Positions 23,701 to 41,935 of a DNA stretch of 64,000 nucleotides are shown piece by piece. Both the position numbers and the translations under genes were made by a program. Location: positions 11,531,501 through 11,595,500 of the forward strand of contig CM063298.1 in NCBI GenBank assembly GCA_032173965.1, given 5' to 3'. Every line of letters begins with the position of its first letter. Within the stretch, counting starts at the first letter, position 1. The notes beneath the pieces are model-generated. The model saw only the letters and a list, made by a program, of their open reading frames with translations. It did not search any database and was not told the origin of the DNA. Origin of the DNA: Sitta carolinensis (lineage: Eukaryota; Chordata; Aves; Passeriformes; Sittidae).

Positions 23701-26700
23701 GCTCGGCTCGGTGTTACCGGGCCAGGCTGGCGCAGGGAGTGCGGGTCCCCAACGCTGCTCCCCCGGCCCAACTGAGGCACTCGGGAGTCCTCCCCGCTCT
23801 GCCGTGGGCTCGGTCAAACGAACCACACGCGAGGCAAGGTGTTTTCCCATGCCAAGGGGAAAAATTGTGCAGAGAAGCTGTTTCCCAGCCGGCTGTCCGC
23901 AGCGGGCCTGCCAGGGGTGGGTGGCAGTGTGGGCAGCCTGGGTGCACGGGGACACCAGGCCCTGACAAAAACCAGGGATGTTCCCTGGCTCGCTTTGGGA
24001 GCCCAGGGCACGTCCTGGCCCAGGTGGGGGCCAGGGGACGCGTGGCAGAGCAGCCGCGGTGTCCTGGCCCTGCCCAGGAGCCGCCTCAGCCCCTTCCCCT
24101 GCGGACATCTCGTTCCTCATTCCAGGAAAAGGGAAGCCCGGCGGATGTTCCTGACGGCCAGGCTGAACCTGCAGTTCTACCACGTCCCCGTGGTGCCCGC
24201 GGCTGCTGCGGTGAGCGCCCGGCAGCGCCGGGGTGGGCTCGGGGGGAGCGGGGGCACCCCGGGAGTCCCACCCGGCCCTGCCTGCTCCCAGAACAGGGAG
24301 GGTGGGAGCCAACACTCAGTTTAGAGGCACAGCTCCTTCAGTTCTGCTCCCCGGCCTCAGCTGCACGGGGGTCCGTGAGGTTTAGCTGGGGGGCTGCTGC
24401 TTTCCCACCTCCCAAACGCTGAGGGGAGGCGGTGCTGCTCGTTGAGGGCTTCGCCTCCTTGGCCACAGCCCGGGTTTAGGTCCGTGACTCTCTGCTTGTA
24501 GTTTATGTCAGGCACATCCCTTCCCCTCAGACAGCCTCGAGACAGAGGTAAATAATCAATTGCATTTGGGATATTTTAAACTGGCCCCGAGCTGGCTGTG
24601 AGCCCTGACAAACAGCCTGTTAAAAAAACAGTATTCCTTCTTTTAGTTCCTCACGGAAGTTCTGTCCTTGAGCACCTGCTAAATGAGTCTGCCAACTTCT
24701 CTGGGCAGAGCAGGGAGAGGGAAAGGATGGAGGAATGCCACAGGTCTCTACATCCTCATGGCTCCTGACATGGTGAACCCCTCTGTTCCTCCTCGGCTGC
24801 AGGAAGCTCCCCAGAATGCGAGCCAAGTCCCACAGGAGCTGGATTTAGGGCTGGGAGGGCTTCTCCAGGACCTTCTCTTCACGTTTTGCTCAGTGCAAGC
24901 CCAGGAGAAGCCAACAATCCCCAGGCTGGAGTGACCGGGAGCTGTGTTTCCCCCGCAGGACCGCGCTGGCCCCGAGGAGCTGTGTGAGGTGGCCGGGTAC
25001 CTGGGCAGGGCTGACCCCTGGTATGAGAGCAACATCAACACCCTGGGCCACATCATCCCCAAGCTGGCCACCATGGTACGAGGAAAACCTTCCCAAATCC
25101 TGGAAACACCTGCAGCACCAGGGGAGGGCTCTGTGCCCTGCAGGGCTCTCCATCCCCAGACAGATTTTCCCCCACAAACCCTCCCAGGGCTCTGAAGATC
25201 TCTTCATCCTCATACAGAGATTTTCTCCTGCAACACCCCCAGGGCCCTGCCAGGAGGTGCCCATGTCTGACACTGCCCCAGCCCACAAGAGCTTTTTGTT
25301 GTGATGGGTTTTTTGACCGGGGGACAGGAAATGGCAGATTTCAAGAAAGGAAACTTCTGCTGAATCCCCCCAGCCCTCATTTCCTGGCATTTTGAGCCAC
25401 CACTGACAGCCCACACAAAAAGGGCTGAGAGGTGGGCAGAGAGGCCAGCTCATCCCTGGCTCTGCATCCAGGAAGGTGTGAGACTTTGTGGCAGGGTTTT
25501 TGAGAAGTGACAGGGGCTGACCCAGCCTGTGTCTCAGGCTGCGCCAGGGGAAATTTAAGCTGGATATCAGGAAAAAGGTTTTCACAGAAAGAATAATAAA
25601 GTATGGGAATGTTCTGCCTGGGGAGGTGGTGCAGTCCCCACCCCTGAGTGTGTTTAAAACCAGCCTGGCTGTGGCTCTGGGTGCCAGGGGCTGGGTGAGG
25701 GGTTGGGGCTGGGCTGGACTCGATGGTCCTGGAGGGCTCTGACAACCTGGGGATTCTGGGATTCCATGATTCCAGCCTGGTGATTCTGTCATTCCGTGGT
25801 TTGTCCCCCAGCCGCCATCGCCGAGCAGGGCCCTGGTGACCGACCTGTTCCTCACCGACGTCATCGCCTACTACACCCGCATGGGCACGCAGCCCGTGTG
25901 CCTCCAGGTGCACGCTGTCAAGGTGGGTGGCACAGCTGGCACGGGCCCCCGGTGACCCTGCAGGGACTCCAGAGCTGTGCAGAGCCAGCAGGGTCTGGGG
26001 GCTCCAGCAGATCCGAGCCTGGGTCCCAGATCTGCCCAGCCCATCCCTCCCTGCCAGCTCCTCCCAGGGATGCTCCTGTCAGGGATGTTCCTGTCAGGGA
26101 TGTTCCTCCCAGGGATGTTCCTGTCAGGGATGTTCCTCCCAGGGATGTTCCTCTCAGGGATGTTCCCCTCAGGGATGTTCCTCTCAGGGATGTTCCTCCC
26201 AGGGATGTTCCTCTCAGGGATGTTCCTCTCTTCCAGGTGCTGTTCCGGGACCCAGCACTGGACCCAGCTGAGGATGTGTTCCTCACGGAGCTGCTGACCC
26301 AGGTTCAGGACAGTCCCCCCCACAGAGGTGTGTGTGTCCCACCAGCCCCAGCCTGCACAGGGCTCCTGCCACCCCCAGATCCCACCCATGCCACCCTCAG
26401 CCTGCAGAGCTCCAGGCCATGGGCAATATTCCCTGTTCCTGACACGACTTCCCTGAACACCTCCATCGCCCTCCTGGGCCCAGGAATTCCAGCTCAGAGG
26501 GAGCCCTGGTGGCCACTGGCTCCTGGGCTCAGCCAGGGTTTGCAGTCTGTGCCTTTGGTTGGCTCCAGGATGCTCAGAGTTGGACCAGAGCCCTGGTTTA
26601 GTTGAGGAAACAAGCTGGGCTTCCCAGCCAGAAGTTTTTCCTGTTAGAAATCAGTTCCTCGAGTTTCCAGGGGTGGAACAAGAGTGCTCGAGGGCTGCAC

Positions 26701-29001
26701 TGTTCCAGAAGTCCCATCCAGCTCCTCCATCAGTGCACTGGGTGTCCAATCCCATGGATATTTGTCACTGAGGCTGGCACAGAGCCTGCAAGTGAGCCCG
26801 TCCCTCTGGCAGAGCCTCAGCTCCTGGGGCAGGCACAGATGGGACAAAGCGTGACACGAGGCCACTGTGTGATACTGTCCATGGGGGAGCCCTCTCTGCT
26901 GAGCCCAGACAGGTGGGATGAGGGGAATTCAACCCCATCTGGTCCCTCCTTGCAGAGCTGAGCATGGCCAAGAGGAAAAGCTCCCTGGAAGGGCCTGGCC
27001 TGGACCTCACCGTGACCTACAGCAAGGTGAGCACGGCTCCCTGCACCCCACACCTCTCTGCTGCCAGGGGTGCCAGCAGGGCACAGATCTCCCCAAAGGA
27101 GTCTGACCCTCCCTCTGTCCTCTGGAATTGCTCTGCAGGCGAGGACAGAGGCTGTGGTGAACTGTTAGCTCATTCTGTGCTGGTGACAAGCTGTGCCCAG
27201 CCCTCGCCCTGCCAGGGGCACTGCCAGGCTCCTGCCCACAGGCTGTGGGAGCATTAAAGGGCTGTCACAGCTCTCCCTGTGCTGGTGACAAGCTGTGCCA
27301 GCCCTGCCCTGCCCGGGCTCTGCAGGACACTGCCCCTTGCCCCTTGCAGGTGGTGCTGAGCGAGCGGCAGAAGGAGCAGGCGCTGTCCCTGCGCTCCACG
27401 GGGCTGCTGCTGAAGGCCATCCCTGCTCAGGGGGATGAAGGTGGGTTCCTCCTGCTTTGCTGAGGTTCCTGGGGCTCGGCAGAGTCAGCCTGGCTGCAGT
27501 CCCCGGTGCCAGCTGTGTCTGGGCTGTGGGATCAGTGGCAGCAATGTTGGTGTCTGGTCTGCCTGGGGTTTTCTCAGGAATGACGTGTCTGAGGCTCAGA
27601 CAGGGTTCGAGCACCTTCCCTCTGCTCCCGCCTGCCTCTTGCAAAGCACAGCCTCTGTGCATTGAGCCCACACAGATCCTCTGCCCGTGGAGCCTGCTGG
27701 GCTCCCGAGTGTCCACAGGCACCCGGCCATGGGGCAGGGCCCCACAGAGCTGAGCTGAGGTTGTGCTGTGCCCCCAGACCAACCCTGTGCTTCTGTGCCA
27801 GGCCCGGGCTGTCTGACGGTGACCATCACCGAAATCATCAGGATCAGCAACCTGGCGGGCCGCTCATTCTCAGTGAGTACCCGTGGGGCCCTCAGGGGCC
27901 AGGATCCCTTAGCACAGCAGGGAATGGGCACCCTTGGCATTCCTCTGAATGCAGAGAAAGGATTCACTTTGTCTCACATCTGAGGTTAAAAACGAAATCC
28001 AGAGAAATGGCATTTTCTGTGCCTGGCACAGCCCAGGGAGAGCAGGGACACCCTCGGCAGGCTCTCCCTCCTCTGCCCATGCAGGCTGTGGCAAACAGGT
28101 TCAAAACACGGAATATCAGCATCAGGAGCCCAGAGCAGAGACCCTTCACGGTGCAGCTGGACAAGGACAGCCGGAGAACCTACAGGGACGTGATCGGGTG
28201 AGAGCCCCGGGCTGCCAGGCCCTGTCCCGGGTCCCCTCTGCCTTCCCTGATCCTCCTGCACCACAAAACCCCACGTCCCTTCTCCAGGGAAAGCAGGGCA
28301 CACTGGGCTCTCCCATGTTTGTGTTTTTAGGTGATGGTGTGAGGAATAAAATGGTTCTTTACACCAAAGTTGCTTCCAGTAGGAAAACAGGCACCTCCAG
28401 GGAAAAACGGAGCTTAATCTCCTGAATTCTGAATTCTATCATGATGCTGATGCTCTCTGCACAGCCTGCATCCCTCACCTGGGGGTCTCCAGCGGGTGCA
28501 GGTGGGGGGGAGGATCCAGCCCTATGGAAATGGCCAGGATTAGTGTGTCTGGAGCAGCTGCAGCAGTGTGGGATGTGCTGGTGCTCCAAGGTCCAGCCAA
28601 CATCAACTGAATGAGTCACACTGAGCCAGGCTCAGGACCTTGGGTTTGTGTCCAGCTCTGACACACAGCAGCTCATGTCTGCAGTCAAACCCAGCTGGGA
28701 AAAGCATAAAATCATCTGCACCTGGCAGTGGGAGAGCCCTCCCCAGCAGGCAGCGCAGAGCTGGGGTTTGCTCGGAGACCAGACCTGGACAAGCAGTAAA
28801 TGTGTTCTCTCTTCCAGCCTGGACGTGTCCCCCTGCCTGGAGCCCAGCTACTGCCTGCAGAAGGCAAGGACCATGAAATCCAGCCCCCAGCAAACAGCAG
28901 ACGTGGGGCTCGCAAAGTACCTGCCCAAGTCCCTGCTGCTGCCCATCAACACTTTCGGGGAGTCACCCAGTGAAGGAAACGGGAAAAGGGGGCGTGAGTG
29001 A
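14739..29001 (+). CDS. PIK3R6: PIK3R6 (p84/p87 PI3Kgamma adaptor), 19 coding exons
   Basis: Alternative regulatory subunit of p110gamma. In the known family it couples the kinase to Ras and beta-gamma signals and is a relative of p101. Exons: 14739-14751, 15953-16036, 17022-17113, 18509-18577, 19008-19140, 19624-19693, 20536-20719, 21775-21922, 22589-22675, 23182-23626, 24126-24210, 24959-25075, 25812-25922, 26237-26327, 26956-27026, 27350-27440, 27778-27872, 28085-28197, 28818-29001. All phases join and the sum is 2283 nt (760 residues; human 754). The start gives MESSELESDMLRRVRALL, aligning with human MESSDVELDLQRSVQAVL. Other family segments: LLTLPKPFCTIGLDYASRL, GTLYQRMVISEQ, SFHLWTEEEQLWKELVLFLR, FSVLSTDSGIERDLP, RLHTARVVLLGDDRVLGRLA, GRADPWYESNINTL and LLLPINTF. 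The annotated C-terminus departs from the family ending, probably through a lost base near 28957 (see findings). Confidence 0.96.
16195..16755 (+). repeat. 20-bp minisatellite in PIK3R6 intron 2
   Basis: Unit close to CCCCTGTCACCCCTGCACAG with interspersed GAACGGCC and CAGTCTCTGTCACC variants, about 25 copies. It lies between coding exons 2 and 3. Open frames through it are repeat artefacts. Confidence 0.9.
17114..17845 (+). repeat. 20-bp minisatellite abutting PIK3R6 exon 3 donor
   Basis: Starts within the splice donor of exon 3 (GTGAGTGCCACCCC). From 17121 to 17760 there are 32 units of exactly 20 bp with no length change; 17761-17845 is degenerate. The unit is CCACCCCGGGGAGGGCAGTG with two variable positions (first base C or T; GGG or AGA). 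Confidence 0.95.
19300..19618 (+). repeat. Pyrimidine-rich minisatellite before PIK3R6 exon 6
   Basis: Variable units around TCCCTGCTCTCACCCCCTG and TCTCTCCCTGTCCCTGC. The array runs into the acceptor of the exon at 19624, so it provides the polypyrimidine tract of that splice site. Confidence 0.88.
19870..20340. mobile_element. A/T-rich insert, possible solo LTR
   Basis: An abrupt A/T-rich island, composition unlike everything around it, lies in the PIK3R6 intron between exons 6 and 7. Read on the minus strand it has AATAAA (complement of TTTATT near 19998) followed by a short less A/T-rich end, an order that would fit an LTR R-U5 region. No internal retroviral genes and no verified terminal TG..CA or target-site duplication were seen. 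It could instead be a diverged DNA transposon or unique sequence. Confidence 0.35.
21380..21722. other. A/T-rich segment of unknown origin before PIK3R6 exon 8
   Basis: A second low-GC block inside the GC-rich gene, with short direct repeats (TGTAAAATAATGTAAAACAATGTAAAATAA at 21529-21558, a 10-bp period). It ends about 50 bp before the next exon. It may be a transposon remnant; no coding or terminal repeat structure is visible. Confidence 0.35.
22885..23045 (+). mobile_element. CR1 3'-end fragment in PIK3R6 intron
   Basis: CR1-like tail in sense orientation: GGTGCCCCTGGATCTCTGGC, CCAGGGCCAGGCTGG, a GATGATCTTCAGGG segment, CCCCTTCCAACCCAAA and a GGGATTCTGG end. Located just before the large exon at 23182. 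Confidence 0.75.
25538..25797 (+). mobile_element. CR1 3'-end fragment with ATTCTG tail
   Basis: Well-preserved CR1 tail: GGGGAAATTTAAGCTGGATA, TTTTCACAGAAAGAATAATA, TGGGGAGGTGGTGCAGTC, GGACTCGATGGTCCTGGAGG, then GGATTCTGGGATTCCATGAT and GTGATTCTGTCATTCC tail repeats. It ends about 15 bp upstream of the exon at 25812. Confidence 0.88.
26065..26232 (+). repeat. 15-bp minisatellite forming PIK3R6 exon 14 acceptor tract
   Basis: About eleven units of GGGATGTTCCTCTCA (variants with GTCA, CCCA, CCTCA). The final unit flows directly into CTCTTCCAG, the acceptor of the exon at 26237. Confidence 0.93.
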
Positions 29002-29107
29002 TGGTGTGGGGTCAGTGCAGAGGACACGGGAAAGAAAACACACTAAAGGCACCAAAGTGGGGACTCTAAATGGCAATGGTGTGAGGAACTGCCCCAGCAG
29101 CGGTGGA

Positions 29108-29560
29108 CAGGCTGAGAGGGCACAGCTGGGGACAGTGTGACAGTGCCTGACAACCCTGCCCTGCTGGGGACAGTGTGACAGTGACAGTGACAGCTCTGCC
29201 CTGCTGGGGACAGTGTGACAGTGACAGCCCTGCCCTGCTGGGGACAGTCCTGCCCTGCTGGGGACAGTGTGACAGTGACAGTGACAGTGACAGTGACAGT
29301 GACAGTGACAGTGACAGTGACAGTGACAGTGACAGTGACAGCCCTGCCCTGCTGGGGACAGTGTGACAGTGACAGTGACAGTGACAGCCCTGCCCTGCTG
29401 GGGACAGTGTGACAGTGACAGCCCTGCCCTGCTGGGGACAGCCCTGCCCTGCTGGGGACAGTGTGCCAGTGCCAGTGCCAGTGCCAGCCCTGCCCTGCTG
29501 GGCACAGTGTGACAGTGACAGTGCCAGTGCCAGTGACAGCCCTGCCCTGCTGGGCACAGT
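29108..29560 (+). repeat. GACAGT hexamer / 36-bp composite minisatellite
   Basis: Blocks of GCCCTGCCCTGCTGGGGACA joined by runs of (GTGACA)n. The longest pure hexamer run is about 29266-29341, roughly 12-13 units. Some late units read GTGCCA. Probably transcribed in the PIK3R6 3'UTR. Confidence 0.93.
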
Positions 29561-29859
29561 GCTGCAGGACTGAGCTTTCACCTTCTGCACAAGCCAGGGC
29601 AAAGCTTTGAGCCCCTCCACTCAGGGAGAGGTGACATCCATGGGAGGTGGTGCTGGCTGTCCCCTGGAGCCCAGGTCCCTGGCAGCAGCAATATTTATTC
29701 TGGAGATGTCTGGATTGTGGCTGCCAGAGCTGCTGCTGAGGCTGTGAGTGACAGTGGGGACCTGGGCTGTGGCACAACCAAATGGAAATGATTGACGTGC
29801 TGACAGCCCACAGAGCTCTTCCAAGGTCTCTGAACTCTTTGCACTTTATAACGGATGTG

Positions 29860-29865
29860 AATAAA
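29860..29865 (+). terminator. PIK3R6 poly(A) signal AATAAA
   Basis: Canonical hexamer about 860 bp after the stop codon, followed by a GT/T-rich element some 55-70 bp downstream. It is the first AATAAA after the coding region. Confidence 0.65.
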
Positions 29866-29899
29866 AAACTGGTTCATCTGTAAAAGGCGGTTTTGTCAC

Positions 29900-32800
29900 A
29901 GACCATCTGCCGTGCCGTGTTTTGTGATTTCAGAGGGCGCCTGCCTGGAATCTGCTGGGAAAACCCTGCGGCTGTGCCCAGAGCCAGCCCTGCGGCTGGC
30001 CCAGCCCACCTGGGCGCTCCCCGGGGTCATTGAAGGTGTTCCCCGGCATTCCAGGTGACGGGAAGCAGCCGCGCCTCCCGACCGGTGTCACTTCTGTGGG
30101 CCGGGAATTCCCGCAGGGCGGGCTGGGCTGTCTGTCCAGCCTGGCACTGCTGGAGGCTCACCCTGCCTGGGTCACTCGGATGCTGAGCAGGGCTCCTCCA
30201 GCAGCCAGGCCGGGACAGCCACAGGGCCAGAAAGGGAAAGGGGAATTGATTTCTGTCCCTCACTAACCCCGAAGCACCCCCTGGGCACAGGGGCACGAGC
30301 AGAGAGCAGCACCCGGTCCGTGCCAGAGGATCTCCTTCACACTGAGTTATCCCAGGTTATTCCCGCTGGTTATTTCCAGCCATCCTCTCTCAACCCATTC
30401 CTGGGTTAAACCTCCTTACCTGCCCTGCCTTCGCCTCTAAGGCACAGGTTTCAGCCCCTCTCCAGGTGGTAAGCTGTGCTTTTCAATGAAAAATCGCTGA
30501 TCTGATGTCATCGAAAGAGCTTAAATGGGTTTTACAGGAGCCCCGTTTAAAGGGCTGGAGTCCCTCCAGCCACCAGCAAAGGCTGCTGTCAGTTATTACC
30601 AGGAAATCGGTCAGGGAGTCGCATCATTCCTGTGCAGAGAGGTGGACTTCAGGAACATCTTCCGAGCGGCTCACAAGAGACAGGCAGCTGCAAAAAGCAG
30701 AATATTTATGGCAATGCATATTTAATACGGTATATGCAAATGGCCTGGCTGTGTGTCACCCTGCCGCGTTGTGGGCTCGGCAGGAAGCGCTGGAGACAAG
30801 GAAAAGACTCCTGGGCGATAATTCCTTTCTCTGTATGCAGCGATCCCGCATTATCTGAACATCAGATGCCTTCAGGGTAATTAGCTCCCTCTCCTCCTGG
30901 CACGCTCCTCTGTGCCAGCACAATGCTCTGCTGGAATGGCTCTATAGATAGAATTGTCCCCGTGCCAAGAATAGCTGGAACTTTTTATTAAGATGTTATC
31001 TTCTCCCAGGAATTCAAACACGAGTGGAGCAATTTTGATGTCAAGAATTTCTCCCGGTCTCATTATCGTGTAATACCTGAGGAACAAAGCGTCAGTGGGG
31101 GATCTGCCTGCAGTCAGGCTCAGCCCTGCACGCAGCGCATCCAGAGCCTTTGGGTGAGGCACAGAAAGTGCTGGAATGGTTTGAAATGCAGCTGCTGCTT
31201 CAGCTGCCAGCGCTGCCCTCGTTAGATGCCGATTACCTGGGTGGGCTGTGCCCTTTTCCTCTGCCTCAGCACAGCGGCGGCGGCTGGATCCCGGTGTCAC
31301 GGGGAGCCTTGCAGTGACAGCTGCCTGTCTGTCCTGGAGCTGTGGAGAGGGCTGACTCCTCTGAATCAGCACCGAATGCTTTTAATGGATTGATTGATTG
31401 ATTGATTGATAATATTTTTTTAAAAACCTTATTGTGCAAGATTATTACACTGACATTCAGCTTTGGGCATTCCTTAAATCTTGCATGTCCACATCTCCCT
31501 AAGAAGGAGCAGGGGAAGATCCCAGTGAAATTCCTCAGCCTCAGAGTTCCAGGACCCGAGGGGAAGAAGCCCAGGCTGCTCCTGTCCCTGATTTGCCCAG
31601 GAGGATTCCATCCAGTCCAGCAGATCCAGTGGTGCGTGGGTTGTATCCTGACTGGGGGTGGCTCTGGACTGTCTGATTTACTCTCATGCTTTTATTAGGG
31701 ATAAAGTGAGTGTATAAAACGCATTAAACTCAAGTCCAGCCCCCAGCGGATCTGGCTGCCCACAGTGAAAGTCATCCTGGAGAGTATTTGCCTGAAGAAC
31801 TGATTAAAATATTTACAGGTTCATTTTCTCTGCTCTTCGGAGCGACCAAAACAAGGTGAGTCACCGCGGCCCCGCTGGTTCCGGGGCTGGTGGGTGCTCA
31901 TCATTTCAGGAGCTCAGAGGCAGCCACTCCATGGCTCCCCTTCCTCGCCCATGCAAACACCCAAACCAGGGCCCTGCCCCTCAGCTGGGAGCCCGGCAGC
32001 TCCCTACAAACCCGGGGCTCTCCCGAGCCATTCCCTGGAATACGGGAACTGTCAGGGATCACCATTCCAGCTCTCAGCTCACCTCCATGGCCTCCTGGCT
32101 TTGTGCTGCTCCTGGGAGAGGTGCTCCTGCATTTTCAGAGGAGCTCTGGAGCAAGGGGCTGCTGCTCCATCCAGAGCAGCAGCTCCCATATCCTGTCTTT
32201 TTCCCACATTTTTTACACAGAGACTTTTAATTTTTGCCTCCTCGTTGTGTTTCTACTCCAGAGTCACCCTCAAAGAATGAAGCACCATCTCTCTGGCACG
32301 AGTTCTGCATCAAATCACTCGACTGGATCAAAAGCCGAGAGCTCCTCTTTGGCTGTTGGAGGTGGGAATTGCAAGATTTTGCCCTGGTTTGTGTCAGAGG
32401 TGAGGCTGCTGCAAGCAGAGCCCACGGGCTGGTGCTGGGCAGGGGCTGATCCCCCAGACCCCTCCCTGGTGTCGCTGTGTCCCTGCTTTCCAGCCAGAGG
32501 CATTTCCCAAAGTGTCCCTGAGCCCTCGGAGCTGTGCGTGGGGACATCAGTGTCACCTCCAGGCGCCTCCCGGCGCAGGGGTGTCCCAGCAGAGGACACT
32601 CCTGTGTCCCCTCAGTGTTTAAGGGGTGTTGAGGGGTGTCCTCCACAGCTGTGAGGCCTCAGCCGGGAGCACAGACCCCCGGAGCTGGAGGGTTTGTAGC
32701 CCACAGCCCTGCCCGTTTGCCGGGCCCAGCCTGCAGGACAGTGGCACCGGTCACTGCTGTCCCGGCCGGAGAGGGGAGGGACCACCAGGGTCCTGCTGGG

Positions 32801-32950
32801 CGGCTGCTGCCCCCGAGCCGCATTTAGCCCTCGGAGCGCTGGTCAGGCTCTTGCTGATGGGTGTTTCCAGGGGGAAAGTTGCTGCCGGCGGAGAGCACAG
32901 CTGCCCCGGCTCAGCAGCGGGTCTGGGGGGGCTGCTGGGTGCTGTGCCTC
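29900..32950. other. Intergenic stretch, possible conserved regulatory DNA
   Basis: No gene seen. The part 30480-31420 is less GC-rich and not repetitive. It has transcription-factor-like words: ATGCAAAT octamer at 30734-30741, TAATTA near 30879, several TTATCT/GATAA words. A (GATT)n run of about five units lies at 31389-31410. It may be an enhancer but there is no direct proof. Confidence 0.4.
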
Positions 32951-33351
32951 ACCCCGCACCCCGGGTCCACCCCCGGGTGCCCCAGAGCCTGCGCGCCTGC
33001 AGTGCCCAGACCTCGCTGTCACCGGCGGGGCCGGTGCTGCGCGTTTGGGGCTGAAACGGCCCCAAAGGGGTCGGGACAAGCCCGGGGGAGGGGGCGGTGG
33101 GCTCGGAGGGGAGGGAGCGGGGGGAACGGCGGGATCGGAGCGGAGGGGGCGGCGGGAGCCCCCGCCCCGGCGGAGCGGAGCGAGCGGTGGGAGCGGAGCG
33201 AAGGGAGTGGCGGGATCGGTGTGAGCGGCGGGATCGGTGGGATCGGTGGGATCGGTGTGAGCGGCGGGAGCAGCGGGATCGGTGGGAGCGGAGCAGAGCC
33301 AGCGGCGGCCGGAGCCCCCGCCCCGGCGGAGCACGGCGGGCTGGGCTGCGG

Positions 33352-41076
<7,725 letters not shown>

Positions 41077-41286
41077 GGCACTGCCAGCCCCGCACAGGAC
41101 ACGGCCGGGGCACATCCTGGGAATCTGGGGCGGGCAGGAGGGGCCTCCTTGGAGCTGGCCCTTCCTTGGAGCTGGCTGGCTCTTCCTGGAGAGCCCTGAA
41201 GGGATGAGCCATGATTTTGGGAACAGGGATTACCTGCCCACCCTTCCAGGGAACAATTCCTTCCCAATATCCTAGCAGCAGCCACA

Positions 41287-41515
41287 CAGCCTGGAGCCGA
41301 TCCCACCCAGCCTGGAGCCGATCCCACCCAGCCTGGAGCCGATCCCACCCAGTCTGGAGCCGATCCCACCCAGCCTGGAGCCGATCCCACCCAGCTGGAG
41401 CCGATCCCACCCAGCCTGGAGCCGATCCCACCCAGCCTGGAGCTGATCCCACCCAGTCTGGAGCCGATCCCACCCAGCCTGGAGCCGATCCCACCCAGTC
41501 TGGAGCTGATCCCAT
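41287..41515 (+). repeat. 21-bp minisatellite in bMERB 3'UTR
   Basis: About eleven copies of CAGCCTGGAGCCGATCCCAC plus C, with CAGTCTGGAG and GAGCTGATC variants; one unit has lost bases (CAGCTGGAG near 41392). Partly degenerate copies continue to about 41590. Confidence 0.93.
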
Positions 41516-41910
41516 CCTGAAGATCCTGTTCTGGAGCCCATCCCATCCCAGAGTTGAACCCATCCTGGAGCTGATCCCATCCTGGGCCACTCCCTCCCTG
41601 CTCCAGAGACTCTCCAAAGCCCACCGGGGTTTGCTTTGACCCACACCCCCAAGGCTCTGCTCTGGACACTGAGTGCCCCAGCCAGCAGAGTCTGGTCTGG
41701 CCAGGAGCCAGAGGCCAGGAAGAGCCCTGAATCCCAAAGCTGCCCCTCTGGAGCCGGCCTGGGCTGGAAGCAGCGCTGGTGCAGGCAGGGGGATGGGCAG
41801 GGTCTGTCTGTGTGTGCCCCCTTGCCCCCCTGGCACTGCTGGCACCGCTGGGAGAGGGGCCCAGCCCACAGGAGCAATGCTGGGTCCTGTGCAGTGAGCT
41901 CAGCCAAACC

Positions 41911-41916
41911 AATAAA
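41911..41916 (+). terminator. bMERB gene poly(A) signal AATAAA
   Basis: Canonical hexamer 835 bp after the stop, followed at once by TGTCTGTCGG, a GT-rich downstream element. Confidence 0.7.
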
Positions 41917-41935
41917 TGTCTGTCGGAAGCTCCAC

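Larger units (their letters stand above)
29002..29890 (+). other. PIK3R6 3'UTR
   Basis: The sequence between the stop and the poly(A) signal at 29860-29865 is non-coding. It carries a TGACAG-based tandem array (29108-29560). A GT-rich stretch with TGTTTTGTGATTT follows near 29918-29932, as expected for a downstream cleavage element. Confidence 0.65.
41077..41935 (+). other. bMERB gene 3'UTR
   Basis: Non-coding sequence from the stop to just past the AATAAA at 41911-41916. It includes a 21-bp minisatellite (41287-41515), which would therefore be part of the mature mRNA. Confidence 0.65.
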
